Source: Oscillatoria sp. FACHB-1407 (GTDB lineage: Bacteria > Cyanobacteriota > Cyanobacteriia > Elainellales > Elainellaceae). From it: a stretch of DNA of 64,000 bases. Below, one piece after another: positions 1 to 8,328 of this stretch. The first letter of the stretch is position 1, and each line of letters starts with the position of its first letter. Location: the NCBI RefSeq assembly GCF_014697545.1, contig NZ_JACJSA010000001.1, forward strand, positions 186,001-250,000, written 5' to 3'. The notes beneath the pieces were generated by a model. It was not told where the DNA came from and made no database searches. It saw only the letters and a list, made by a program, of their open reading frames with translations. Made by a program: the position numbers and the translations under genes.

Positions 1-323
1 CACAATTGCGAGAGGATATCAGCACCTTTCCGCTGGCAATTCCGCTAATTGCAGGACCAGGAACCCTGGCAAGTCTGCTGATTCTAACGAGTGAAGCAGA
101 TGGTCACGGTTCTAGTTTGGTGGCAATTATGGCGATTGTAGTGGTGGTATTGGCGATCGCCTATCTTTTGTTTCGTCTCTCAAAACGGTTAGCCTTTGCC
201 TTTGGCAAAACAGGAATTAATGTGATCACACGAGTGTTGGGAGTGCTACTGGCAGCATTAGCGGTGCAATATGTGGTGAATGGAACAACGGTCGTTCTCA
301 AAACGGCTCTTGGTCCACGCTGA
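1..323 (+). CDS. MarC-family integral membrane protein (5' truncated)
   Basis: C-terminal part of a MarC (UPF0056) inner-membrane protein, cut by the left window edge; the first complete codon is at position 3 and the true start lies outside. The visible segment shows the family signature PLAIPLIAGPGT near its start, then two or three hydrophobic segments, one of them AIMAIVVVVLAIAYLLF, and the typical ending GINVITRVLGVLLAALAVQY. MarC proteins were once linked to multiple antibiotic resistance, but their transport role is unproven. The TTG at position 6 could be read as a start but falls inside the conserved domain, so it is an internal Leu. Family assignment is good; function is unknown. 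Confidence 0.85.
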   Translation, partial: QLREDISTFPLAIPLIAGPGTLASLLILTSEADGHGSSLVAIMAIVVVVLAIAYLLFRLSKRLAFAFGKTGINVITRVLGVLLAALAVQYVVNGTTVVLKTALGPR

Positions 324-784
324 CTTAGGATTGTGCATTGATAGTGCCCTGGAGGGAAGAATGGTGGGCGTTGCTGATTGAGGATATGAAATCGCGAGCA
401 AGATGCTCGCACTCCCTTGTGATGATCCCGATAGGGTGAGCGTCTCGCTCACGTTGGGAATTTACGTATCATTTGTCATTTCAGCAACGCCGAATGGTGA
501 GAGGGTGAGAGAGTGCGAAATGCCTACGCTCACACCGTCTCACTCTCGCTCTCTTAGTTCCCATCCTTTCCTAAATAGGACTACCTCGATTCCTTAAATC
601 CCTGATTTGATCTTTACTTGCACAAAGAAATTGAGATTTTTGAAGAATTAGCGATGCTACTGCCATTCCGCCTCTACCCATGGGGAGAATAGGGATCGTA
701 TAGAGGGTTACATTTTGCTCTGTCGGCAAGTTTGACAGCACGCGAGAGTTAGCCCCAACGTCTCAAAGTGAAGCGGACAGTAAC
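324..784. other. Intergenic region with dispersed short repeats
   Basis: No convincing gene in 461 bases. It holds a dispersed GC-rich motif, GAGCGTCTCGCTCAC around 438-452, preceded by GAGCAAGATGCTCGCACTCC around 396-415. A close relative, GAGCGTCTCGCTCGC, occurs twice near 10735-10790. A purine/pyrimidine-rich patch around 498-560 repeats GAGAG and CTCTCGCTC. The last ~120 bases should hold the promoter of the downstream PhyH gene; no clear -35/-10 pair was recognised. Confidence 0.5.
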
Positions 785-1591
785 ATGGTTCAGAGTATCA
801 ATACAGCTAAATTTAGTGCAACTGATTTAGATCAATTAGCAGAAGATTTAAACCGAGATGGAATTTGTATTCTTCGTGGATTATTCGATCGCGAGTTGAT
901 TGCAGAGTGGAAAGATGCTTTTGATGCACTATTTCAACAGCGACAACAGCAACCCGGTGGAGTGGCTCCCAGAGGAAAAGCACGGGGTTACATTACATTG
1001 CCGTGGGTGGCTCCCTTTGCAAATCCTGAGGTGTTTGCAAATCCAACAATCTTAGGTTTACTCGATCGCATCTTTTATCAGGAATATAAGCTGGTGCAGT
1101 TAGCCGCTGACATTCCCATGCAGGGGTCTGAATATCAAGAAGTTCACCGCGATTTTCGTCCCCTCTTCACCGATCAAATCGTCACTCCTTTATATGCCGT
1201 TGCAGTCAATTTTTCGCTTGTAGAAGTGACAGCCGACAACGGTCCTTTTGAAATGGCACGGGGAACCCACGTCTTGCCACGAGAAGAAGGATTGGTCAAA
1301 GTTCGAGCGGGTGAGATTTCGATGGAGCAGTTTTATTTACAACCCGGAGATGTCATGGTGCGATCGCCTCTAGCACTGCATCGCGGCACGCCTAATCTGA
1401 CACCAGAACCTCGTCCCATGATCGTGATGGGTTACGTAATGCACTGGCTCCACACCCACAAGGTAGATTTAACCCTGGAACAGGATTATTACAATAACTT
1501 GTCGCCACAACTTCAGGAGTTACTGCGGTGTCAAACCGTAGAACGATTGTCAGAAAACGCGACAGAAACCTACATCAACTTCGCGTATTAA
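785..1591 (+). CDS. Phytanoyl-CoA dioxygenase (PhyH) family protein
   Basis: 268-residue Fe(II)/2-oxoglutarate-dependent oxygenase of the PhyH family. The metal triad is visible: H121-x-D123 in EVHRDF and H199 in LALHRGTPN, with R210 (EPRPMI) as the likely 2-oxoglutarate anchor. The N-terminus carries the usual 'L..DG..ILRGLFD' opening at about residues 20-36. Length is normal for a bacterial PhyH protein. Such enzymes hydroxylate varied substrates (lipids, amino acids, secondary metabolites, sugars), and nothing here identifies the substrate. It stands alone, followed by a hairpin repeat and a tandem array. Start is the ATG at 785. Fold confidence is high; substrate is unknown. Confidence 0.85.
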   Translation: MVQSINTAKFSATDLDQLAEDLNRDGICILRGLFDRELIAEWKDAFDALFQQRQQQPGGVAPRGKARGYITLPWVAPFANPEVFANPTILGLLDRIFYQEYKLVQLAADIPMQGSEYQEVHRDFRPLFTDQIVTPLYAVAVNFSLVEVTADNGPFEMARGTHVLPREEGLVKVRAGEISMEQFYLQPGDVMVRSPLALHRGTPNLTPEPRPMIVMGYVMHWLHTHKVDLTLEQDYYNNLSPQLQELLRCQTVERLSENATETYINFAY

Positions 1592-1737
1592 CAATCCGCC
1601 AGAGATCCCCCTTACCTACAGCATCCCCCTTTTAAGGGGGATTTCTAAGTCAGCTTTTGATAAAGGTGGGCAGTGCCCACCCTACCAGAATCGCTGTAAG
1701 TAGCCATTTAGAGTGCTGGTAGCGTCAGCGCATACCA
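1592..1737. repeat. Dispersed hairpin sequences after the PhyH gene
   Basis: Contains CCCCCTTTTAAGGGGG (about 1624-1639) and GGTGGGCAGTGCCCACC (about 1666-1682), both strong inverted repeats typical of dispersed cyanobacterial intergenic elements. They may end transcription from the PhyH gene, but no long T run follows, so that role is only inferred. Confidence 0.5.
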
Positions 1738-2042
1738 CTGACCAATAACAATTGACCAATGACAACTGACGATTGACCAATCACGGTTGACGATTGACAA
1801 CTGACGATTGACCATTAACAACTGACGATTGACCATTAACAATTGACGATTGACAACTGACGATTGACCAATAACAACTGACCAATAACAACTGACGATT
1901 GACCATTAACAATTGACCAATAACAACTGACGATTGACCATTAACAATTGACCAATAACAACTGACGATTGACCAATAACAATTGACCAATAACAACTGA
2001 CCAATGACAACTGACGATTGACCAATCACGGTTGACGATTAA
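1738..2042. repeat. Degenerate tandem repeat array (GACCAATAACAACT type)
   Basis: About 300 bases made almost only of 10-12 base units of the form TGACCAATAACAACTGACGAT or TGACCATTAACAATTGACGAT, in mixed order with point changes. The array stops a few bases before the ATG of the GH43 gene at 2046. A much smaller array of the same unit lies at about 13638-13682, and relics are seen near 46150-46250 and 59830-59910. No spacers, so it is not a CRISPR array. The minus-strand open frame across it is a by-product of the repeat. Confidence 0.9.
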
Positions 2043-2045
2043 CTA

Positions 2046-3038
2046 ATGACAACCTACACCAACCCCATTTATCCCAACTATTTCGCCGATCCATTCGTTT
2101 GGCGACATCAAGGCATCTACTATGCGATCGGTACAGGTCCAGCTGAAGCCGCAGGGCAAGTGGATGAACTTCACAAACAGCGGGTTTTTCCCCTGTTGCG
2201 ATCGCCCGATTTAGTGAACTGGCAGTTTGCCGGAAACGCACTACAACGTCCTGACCCTGCATTGGGCGATAACTTTTGGGCACCAGAAGTGGCATACCAC
2301 GAGGGCACTTTCTATCTCTACTACTCCGTTGGGCACGAGGACAAACATCATCAGTTACGGGTTGCGACTAGCCCTGATCCATTAGGACCCTATCAAGATT
2401 CTGGGAAACCCCTCGTTGACCTAAACACCTGTGCTTTTGCGATCGATCCCAGTCCTTTTCGTGACGATGATGGTCAGTGGTATCTCTTTTACGCTCAAGA
2501 TTTTTTAGATGCCGAGAATGGGGTTCGGGCAGGAACCGCCTTAGTGGTCGATCGCCTGTTAACCATGACAACGTTAGCCGGGGAAACCAAGATGGTGCTG
2601 CGAGCGCGTCACGACTGGCAACGGTTTTTAGCGAATCGCCCGATGTATGGTGGCATCTACGATTGGCATACCTTAGAGGGTCCTTGTGTTCGCAAACACA
2701 ACAATCGTTATTACTGTTTCTATAGTGGTGGACGCTGGGAAACAGACAGCTATGGCGTTGATTATGGGATTGCTAACAACGTGATGGGTCCCTATTCGGA
2801 TGCTGGGAATGAATCAGGACCGCGTGTGCTGCGATCGCATCCGGGTTATGTGTTAGGTCCCGGTCACAACTCGATCGCCTTGAGTCCTGATGGTCAAGCC
2901 GAATACGTGGTGTACCATGCCTGGGACACCGGAATGGTAGCCCGTCGTATGTGCATTGATGTGCTGCTCTGGACTCCCAATGGCCCTCGTTGTCAGGGAC
3001 CAACCTGGACACCCCAAACACTGAATGCAAAAGCGTAA
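2046..3038 (+). CDS. Glycoside hydrolase family 43 protein
   Basis: 330-residue five-bladed beta-propeller glycosidase of GH43. The three catalytic carboxylates can be placed: D15 in FADPFVW (general base), D134 in AIDPSPFRDDDG (pKa modulator) and E211 in LEGPCVRK (general acid). H274 in GPGHNS matches the conserved propeller histidine. GH43 enzymes cleave arabinose- or xylose-type linkages; the exact substrate cannot be read here. No signal peptide is visible, so the enzyme is probably cytoplasmic or exported by another route. The ATG follows directly on a tandem repeat array, leaving no clear Shine-Dalgarno site, which is odd. A hairpin follows at 3067-3095. Confidence 0.88.
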   Translation: MTTYTNPIYPNYFADPFVWRHQGIYYAIGTGPAEAAGQVDELHKQRVFPLLRSPDLVNWQFAGNALQRPDPALGDNFWAPEVAYHEGTFYLYYSVGHEDKHHQLRVATSPDPLGPYQDSGKPLVDLNTCAFAIDPSPFRDDDGQWYLFYAQDFLDAENGVRAGTALVVDRLLTMTTLAGETKMVLRARHDWQRFLANRPMYGGIYDWHTLEGPCVRKHNNRYYCFYSGGRWETDSYGVDYGIANNVMGPYSDAGNESGPRVLRSHPGYVLGPGHNSIALSPDGQAEYVVYHAWDTGMVARRMCIDVLLWTPNGPRCQGPTWTPQTLNAKA

Positions 3039-3066
3039 TATCAAATCACGTGAAATCTCTTCTCTG

Positions 3067-3095
3067 GATAGGGGTGCAGTCCCACACCCCCTATC
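3067..3095 (+). terminator. Hairpin after GH43 gene
   Basis: GATAGGGG (3067-3074) and CCCCTATC (3088-3095) form an 8-bp stem with a 13-base loop about 30 bases after the GH43 stop. No T run follows, so termination is inferred from position only. Confidence 0.45.
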
Positions 3096-3197
3096 TCAAT
3101 TGCTCGACAGGTGCTATAGGATCGTAAAGCTGCCGCTAGATAGAAGATAGCTTCATTTTCTTCGCGCAAGATTGCAACTGATGATTGATCTAGATGC

Positions 3198-3563
3198 ATG
3201 AACACAAATCTAATTGCAGGGGTTGTCACTGGCAACGCTCAGCGGGAGGGGGGCGAGCGACGGGGATGGTTTATTGGCGACTTTATTACCCCACCCGATG
3301 ATCCTCGTTCGACCTCAGATATCGAGGTGAAGTGGGGCATTCATGCCGCAGGTGATAAGCGATCGGACTGGACAGAACCTGCAACAGTGACAACCATCTC
3401 AATTCTGATTAGCGGTCGATTTTGTCTTCAGTTTCCAGATGGTGAAATTGTCCTCTCATCCCAGGGAGACTATGTGCTGTGGCTTCCGGGTGTGACTCAC
3501 TCCTGGCACGCCGAAGAAGCTTCTGTTGTGTTGACAGTGAGATGGCCTTCTCAGTCGTCGTGA
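3198..3563 (+). CDS. Cupin-fold small protein
   Basis: 121-residue protein with the shape of a single cupin domain. It has a central beta-rich stretch (TTISILISGRFCLQF) followed by GDYVLWLPGVTHSWHAEE, which resembles cupin motif 2 (PG-x-x-H). Relatives in cyanobacterial genomes have sometimes been labelled 'signal peptidase I', but no Ser/Lys protease motif or membrane anchor is present. The ligand is unknown. It is transcribed towards galE and ends 22 bases before the galE stop codon. Start is the ATG at 3198, with only a weak ribosome-binding site. Confidence 0.6.
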   Translation: MNTNLIAGVVTGNAQREGGERRGWFIGDFITPPDDPRSTSDIEVKWGIHAAGDKRSDWTEPATVTTISILISGRFCLQFPDGEIVLSSQGDYVLWLPGVTHSWHAEEASVVLTVRWPSQSS

Positions 3564-3585
3564 AATGATCGCTCTGGTCAGAATA

Positions 3586-4581
3586 CTACTGATGTCGCTT
3601 CTGGTGCCATTGCCACGCATGGGTGAGAATTTGGGTCAGGTCGGCGTATTGGGGTTGCCACCCTAATACAGTGCGAGCCTTATCACTGCTGCCCACCAAA
3701 ACGGGCGGATCACCAGGTCGGCGATCGCGCTCTATCACGTTGATCTCTCGCTGTGCTACCTTTTGAGCCGCTTCAATCACATCCCGCACCGAGAAACCAC
3801 TGCCATTGCCCAAATTAAACACATCACTATCACCACCGTTTTGCAGATACTTTAGCCCCAACACATGCGCCTGAGCTAAGTCATTGACGTGAATGTAATC
3901 TCGGACGCAGGTTCCATCTTCTGTGGGATAGTCTGTGCCCAAGATCGAAATACTGTCTCGCTTGCCCAGGGCAGCCAGCAGCACCAGCGGAATGAGGTGA
4001 GTTTCAGGTTCATGGTCTTCGCCCAGCAACCCACCCGGATCAGCCCCGGCAGCATTAAAGTAACGGAATCGGACAGACTTCAACCCGTAAGCAACATCAA
4101 AGTCCGCCAGGATGCGCTCGACCATCTGCTTACTGCTGGCGTAAGGGCTGATTGGGTCTTGAGGATGGTCTTCTGTAATGGGTACAAACTTAGGATTGCC
4201 GTAGAGCGCACAGGTCGAAGAAAACACAAAGTGTTTGATTGATGCTGCAACCATTGCCTCCAGCAGGGTCAGCGTTCCCGTCACATTATTGCGATAGTAT
4301 TTGCCGGGATCAGTCACCGATTCACCTACCGCAATATACGCGGCAAAGTGCATCACAGCCGCGATCGGGTAAGTAGCAAAGAGGTTATCCAGGAGGGGGC
4401 GATCGCTAATATCACCCACAATCAACTTCACCTTTAATCCCTGCTCTACCAGTTCTCGGTGTCCATTAGACAGGTTGTCGAGCACCAGGACATCATATCC
4501 CGCTTGTTGCAGGGCTAACACCGCATGAGAGCCAATATATCCCGCTCCGCCAGTCACTAAAATCATCGATCGATCAGACAC
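3586..4581 (-). CDS. galE: UDP-glucose 4-epimerase
   Basis: 331-residue extended short-chain dehydrogenase that interconverts UDP-glucose and UDP-galactose with bound NAD+. Visible features are the NAD-binding loop GGAGYIGS (residues 11-18), the SST triad segment (121-123) and the catalytic Y147-x-x-x-K151 in YASSK. The ending SFxVR-type loop and GWQPQYADL agree with GalE. The longest frame opens with GTG at 4581; the ATG five codons downstream (4566) just before ILVTGGAG is an equally possible start. It would supply UDP-galactose for the UDP-galactopyranose mutase encoded about 2 kb away on the other strand. Confidence 0.95.
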   Translation of the reverse strand: MSDRSMILVTGGAGYIGSHAVLALQQAGYDVLVLDNLSNGHRELVEQGLKVKLIVGDISDRPLLDNLFATYPIAAVMHFAAYIAVGESVTDPGKYYRNNVTGTLTLLEAMVAASIKHFVFSSTCALYGNPKFVPITEDHPQDPISPYASSKQMVERILADFDVAYGLKSVRFRYFNAAGADPGGLLGEDHEPETHLIPLVLLAALGKRDSISILGTDYPTEDGTCVRDYIHVNDLAQAHVLGLKYLQNGGDSDVFNLGNGSGFSVRDVIEAAQKVAQREINVIERDRRPGDPPVLVGSSDKARTVLGWQPQYADLTQILTHAWQWHQKRHQ

Positions 4582-5166
4582 CTTACTAACCTCTGCTAAA
4601 TCTGCTTATCGGCATTCTCCTGCCTTTTAACACTAATCAATCAGTAGAATTTGTAACCTATCTGCGGCGAGATAACGAGCCACAAGCTCTTGAGCAGATC
4701 GATCCTGCCCAGACCGTTGAAGCAGAGATACAGAAGCTTCGTCAAATGAAGTTTAAATGTATGGATAAACACAGGCGATCGCACCTAAAACGATACAAAA
4801 AAAGTTTTTCTTTGGAAAAGTTTACTGTTTTTTAAAGGCACTTGAGCTTGACATAAAAACTCTTGCTTCTGATTTGTAAAAACCCATCTTTAAGAAGACG
4901 TATAACAAGGTTTAAAGCTGTTATTCCTTCTAGAAGCACAAGTTTTATTGAAAAACATGAATGAGAAACAAGAAAAATTAGACAGCAGACTTACAAGACT
5001 GAGCGTTGTTAGAACGGTGAATCACAAGCTTAATTACAAGTATTATTCGTGAGATCTCAGCGATGAAGATGCTGCATTCACAGCCTAATCATTTTCAAGT
5101 CGATTCTAAAGTCGATAGCTCAACCAATCTAATTACTAATTAAGTTCATCGCTTCAGGGGTAACAA
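4582..5166. other. AT-rich intergenic region between galE and a glycosyltransferase
   Basis: 585 bases with no credible ORF. It is markedly AT-rich from 4790 to 5160, unlike the flanking genes. It must contain the divergent promoters of galE and the glycosyltransferase. A TTGACA hexamer near 4848 is the only recognisable -35-like element on the plus strand; no well-spaced -10 was found. A long 5' leader for the glycosyltransferase is possible but not shown. Confidence 0.4.
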
Positions 5167-6468
5167 ATGTCCATAAACAGTAACCACATCAGTAAAGAAG
5201 ATGGATTAATAGGGTCATCACTCGAGCACATTCAAAACAACACCACTTCACAAGACAACACCTCATTAACCCATTTACGGTGGTCTGAAAAGCTAGTTTT
5301 AGAGCCAAATCTGAATATCCCTGATTTAGTTTGTTTCTCTCATCTCCGATGGGATTTTGTCTATCAACGTCCACAACATCTACTCAGCCGTTGTGCCAAA
5401 ACTCGCAGAGTTTTTGTTGTAGAAGAACCGCTCGCCAGCCCAGATGATTCCTTCTGGCTAGACGTTAGCAGGCGCGAGTGTGGTGTTTGGGTAGTTATAC
5501 CATATCTTCCTGAAGGATTAAGTGAAGAACAGTCCATCAGCCTCCAACAACAGTTGTTAAACGAATTATTTGCAGAAGCTCAGATTCAAGCTCCTATTTT
5601 GTGGTACTACACCCCCATGGCAGTACCCTTTACCCATCACCTACCATCATCAGCCGTTGTGTATGACTGTATGGATGAGCTATCCGCCTTCAAAGGAGCC
5701 CACCCTCAGTTGCAAGCCCGTGAAGCCCATCTGTTTAAACTGGCTGATCTGGTGTTTACAGGAGGTCGTAGCCTGTATGAGGCAAAACAACATCAGCACC
5801 CTAACGTTTATGCTTTTCCCAGCAGCATTGATGCCGCTCACTTTGCCCAGGCAAGAGGCAAGTTAACCGATCCTGCTGATCAAGCTGACATTCCCCATCC
5901 TCGCATGGGCTTCTATGGTGTGGTTGACGAACGAATGGATCTCGATTTGCTCGCTGGGATCGCTGAAGCCCGTCCCGATTGGCACTTAGTGATTGTTGGT
6001 CCCATCGTCAAAATTGATCCAGCCATTGTGCCCCGTCATCCCAACATCCATTATTTGGGTGGTAAATCCTACCAAGAATTGCCAATCTATTTGGCAGGGT
6101 GGGATGTAGCATTGCTACCTTTTGCCCGCAATGAATCCACTCGTTTCATTAGCCCAACGAAAACTCCCGAATATCTGGCGGCGGGCAAGCCCGTTGTCTC
6201 AACGTCGATTCGGGATGTGGTGCGCCCCTATGGTGAGGAGAAGTTAGTCCATATTGCGGACACCGTTCCAGAGTTTGTAGCGGCGATCGCCTCAGCTCTG
6301 GAGCAAAAACAAACCCAACCAGGCTGGCTCAATCGGGTTGATGCATTTCTCGCACAAACCTCCTGGGATAAAACCTGGCAGGCTATGAACGAATTGATTG
6401 AAGGCGCGATCGCCGCCAATACTCAAGCTTCTCATCGCTCCTCTCAGCAGCAGCCTGTAGTGGCTTAA
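5167..6468 (+). CDS. Glycosyltransferase (GT-B fold, family 1/4 type)
   Basis: 433-residue cytoplasmic glycosyltransferase. An N-terminal tail of about 55 polar residues precedes the domain, which opens with DLVCFSHLRWDFVYQRPQHLL. The donor-binding half has MGFYGVVDERMDLDLL and the end motif PTKTPEYLAAGKPVVST, placed where GT4 enzymes carry the E-x7-E type nucleotide-sugar site. Proteins with this 'W.fv.qRPQHL' opening are often encoded next to glf, as here (150 bases upstream of it). It is therefore a candidate galactofuranosyl or related transferase, though the donor is not proven. Start ATG at 5167 follows a CAGGGG ribosome-binding site. Confidence 0.82.
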   Translation: MSINSNHISKEDGLIGSSLEHIQNNTTSQDNTSLTHLRWSEKLVLEPNLNIPDLVCFSHLRWDFVYQRPQHLLSRCAKTRRVFVVEEPLASPDDSFWLDVSRRECGVWVVIPYLPEGLSEEQSISLQQQLLNELFAEAQIQAPILWYYTPMAVPFTHHLPSSAVVYDCMDELSAFKGAHPQLQAREAHLFKLADLVFTGGRSLYEAKQHQHPNVYAFPSSIDAAHFAQARGKLTDPADQADIPHPRMGFYGVVDERMDLDLLAGIAEARPDWHLVIVGPIVKIDPAIVPRHPNIHYLGGKSYQELPIYLAGWDVALLPFARNESTRFISPTKTPEYLAAGKPVVSTSIRDVVRPYGEEKLVHIADTVPEFVAAIASALEQKQTQPGWLNRVDAFLAQTSWDKTWQAMNELIEGAIAANTQASHRSSQQQPVVA

Positions 6469-6553
6469 AGAGTGTTTAAACAACGACACCATTACAAACC
6501 CAACCATCACAAACCTCATCGCAAATCATAGCGATGCAATTCAGTTCCTCTCT

Positions 6554-6570
6554 GGGGTGATTCACCCCAA
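6554..6570. repeat. Near-perfect palindrome between glycosyltransferase and glf
   Basis: TGGGGTGATTCACCCCA can fold into a 7-8 bp stem. It lies in the 150-base gap between the glycosyltransferase stop and the glf start and could attenuate or stabilise the shared transcript; role inferred. Confidence 0.4.
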
Positions 6571-6618
6571 TGATCGTCAACTGGCAATTTAACACATACA
6601 TCCTTAAGGAATACCGTT

Positions 6619-7878
6619 ATGTTCGATTATCTAATTGTCGGTGCAGGATTCGCTGGCAGTGTTTTAGCAGAGCGATTGGCAAACCAAAGCGACAAAAAAG
6701 TTTTAGTTGTGGATATCCGCAATCACATTGCTGGTAATGCTTACGACCATTACAACGAATCTGGAATTTTAGTTCATAAATACGGTCCACACATCTTTCA
6801 TACCAACTCGCGAGATGTGTTTGAATATTTATCTAACTTTACAGAATGGCGACGTTATGAACACCGTGTCCTTGCTAGTGTTGATGGACAATTAGTACCG
6901 ATCCCCATCAACCTGGACACAATCAACAAACTATATGGGTTGAATCTCACATCGTTTGAAGTTGCTGAATTTTTTGCTTCTGTTGCAGAATCCAAGGAAT
7001 ATATTCGTACCTCTGAAGATGTAGTGGTCAGCAAAGTAGGACGGGAATTGTACGAAAAATTTTTCCGCAACTACACTCGCAAACAGTGGGACATCGACCC
7101 CTCTGAGTTAGATAAATCGGTAACAGCACGAGTTCCCACCCGCACCAATCGCGACGATCGCTACTTTACCGATACCTATCAGGCGATGCCGCTCCATGGC
7201 TACACTCGGATGTTTGAGCGGATGTTAGATCATCCCAACATCAAAGTCATGCTTAACACCGATTACCGTGAGATCCAAAACTTCATTCCCTACAAGCAAA
7301 TGATTTACACGGGCCCAGTAGATAGCTTCTTTGATTACCGCTATGGCAAGCTGCCCTATCGATCGCTCGAATTCAAACACGAAACCCTCAACGAGCCAGT
7401 GCATCAGCCTCAAGCGGTGATCAACTATCCCAACGAGCACCTCTACACCCGTGTCACCGAGTTCAAATATTTGACCGGACAGGAGCATCCCAAAACCAGC
7501 ATCGTGTACGAGTATCCCAGAGCCGAAGGCGATCCCTACTATCCTGTACCGCGTCCTGAAAACGCTGAACTGTATAAGCAATACAAAGCATTAGCAGACG
7601 CAACACCCAACGTTCATTTTGTCGGACGGTTGGCAACGTATAAGTACTACAACATGGATCAGGTTGTGGCTCAAGCATTGGCACTCTATGCCCAATTGGC
7701 AGAACGGTCAAGCTGGCATCCCGATGAGGAAACTGCCGCTGCTAAAGCAAGAAGCCCCAAAACTGCCGTTCCTCGCACTGGCAAAACTCCTATGAATGCA
7801 GGCGATCGCCCCTTAACGACCACGGCGGCTTCAGGTAAATCTGAACCGTCAAACGGAAAGACGCCAGTCTCCAAGTAA
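6619..7878 (+). CDS. glf: UDP-galactopyranose mutase
   Basis: Flavoenzyme that converts UDP-galactopyranose to UDP-galactofuranose. The FAD-binding loop VGAGFAGSV (residues 7-15) opens the protein, followed by GNAYDHYN and KYGPHIFHTN, both standard for Glf. The mid-region FFRNYTRKQWD carries conserved substrate-site residues, and FVGRLATYKYYNMDQVV is the usual C-terminal FAD contact. The core ends at about residue 365. The last ~50 residues are a low-complexity tail rich in Lys, Pro, Thr and Ala that ordinary Glf lacks. Good ribosome-binding site (TAAGGA). Probably co-transcribed with the upstream glycosyltransferase. Confidence 0.95.
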   Translation: MFDYLIVGAGFAGSVLAERLANQSDKKVLVVDIRNHIAGNAYDHYNESGILVHKYGPHIFHTNSRDVFEYLSNFTEWRRYEHRVLASVDGQLVPIPINLDTINKLYGLNLTSFEVAEFFASVAESKEYIRTSEDVVVSKVGRELYEKFFRNYTRKQWDIDPSELDKSVTARVPTRTNRDDRYFTDTYQAMPLHGYTRMFERMLDHPNIKVMLNTDYREIQNFIPYKQMIYTGPVDSFFDYRYGKLPYRSLEFKHETLNEPVHQPQAVINYPNEHLYTRVTEFKYLTGQEHPKTSIVYEYPRAEGDPYYPVPRPENAELYKQYKALADATPNVHFVGRLATYKYYNMDQVVAQALALYAQLAERSSWHPDEETAAAKARSPKTAVPRTGKTPMNAGDRPLTTTAASGKSEPSNGKTPVSK

Positions 7879-8328
7879 TAGTGCGGTTATCTCCAATAGA
7901 TCAGTTTAGGTCTTGCATCTTACTCATCTGAGTTAGCTTCACTCAACCTCATCCCCCAACCCCTTCTCCCAAGTGGGAGAAGGGGAGTCAGAGTGGCTTG
8001 AAGTCCCTCTCCCCATTTTGGGAGGAGATTTAGGGTGAGGGTGAATTGGATTGACGCACAGCAAATTAACTGCAACTGCATCAGGTCGGTTTTACTTCTA
8101 TAGCTGCGGTTTTAACCGCCAAACTCTTATCTAGAACTCACGTTAATCCAGCGATGAACTGGGGATCAGGTTCCAGCAGGTAGGAGTTCGCCATTCACCA
8201 TTATCAAAATTACACACACCGGAAAACTTAACTTCTCACCTTCTCTTCTTCTGAGAGAAGGGGGAGCCAGAAATCCTTATTGTATTGTCTGCTTTTAAAA
8301 GTACTGTGTATCGAGATGTGAGAGGGTT
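7879..8328. other. Intergenic region carrying dispersed repeats
   Basis: 450 bases without a gene. From 7945 to 8046 there is a paired repeat around CCCCTTCTCCCAAGTGGGAGAAGGGG, a strong hairpin, followed by a CCCTCTCCCC / GGGTGAGGG pair. From about 8072 to 8147 lies a partial copy of the three-copy multi-hairpin element, marked by CAGGTCGGTTTT and GCGGTTTTAACCGCC. The remainder should hold the promoter of the GH1-RmlD gene. Confidence 0.6.

Noticed and set aside
1781-2029. 82-residue minus-strand ORF inside the tandem array
   Set aside because: Its peptide merely repeats QSSVVIGQLL-type units because it is a translation of the DNA repeat; no ribosome-binding site or homology-like feature.
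1738-2042. Possible CRISPR array
   Set aside because: Units are ~11 bases, adjacent with no unique spacers, and no cas gene is near.
3198-3563. Signal peptidase I, a label sometimes given to homologs
   Set aside because: No Ser/Lys dyad or membrane anchor; sequence has cupin features.
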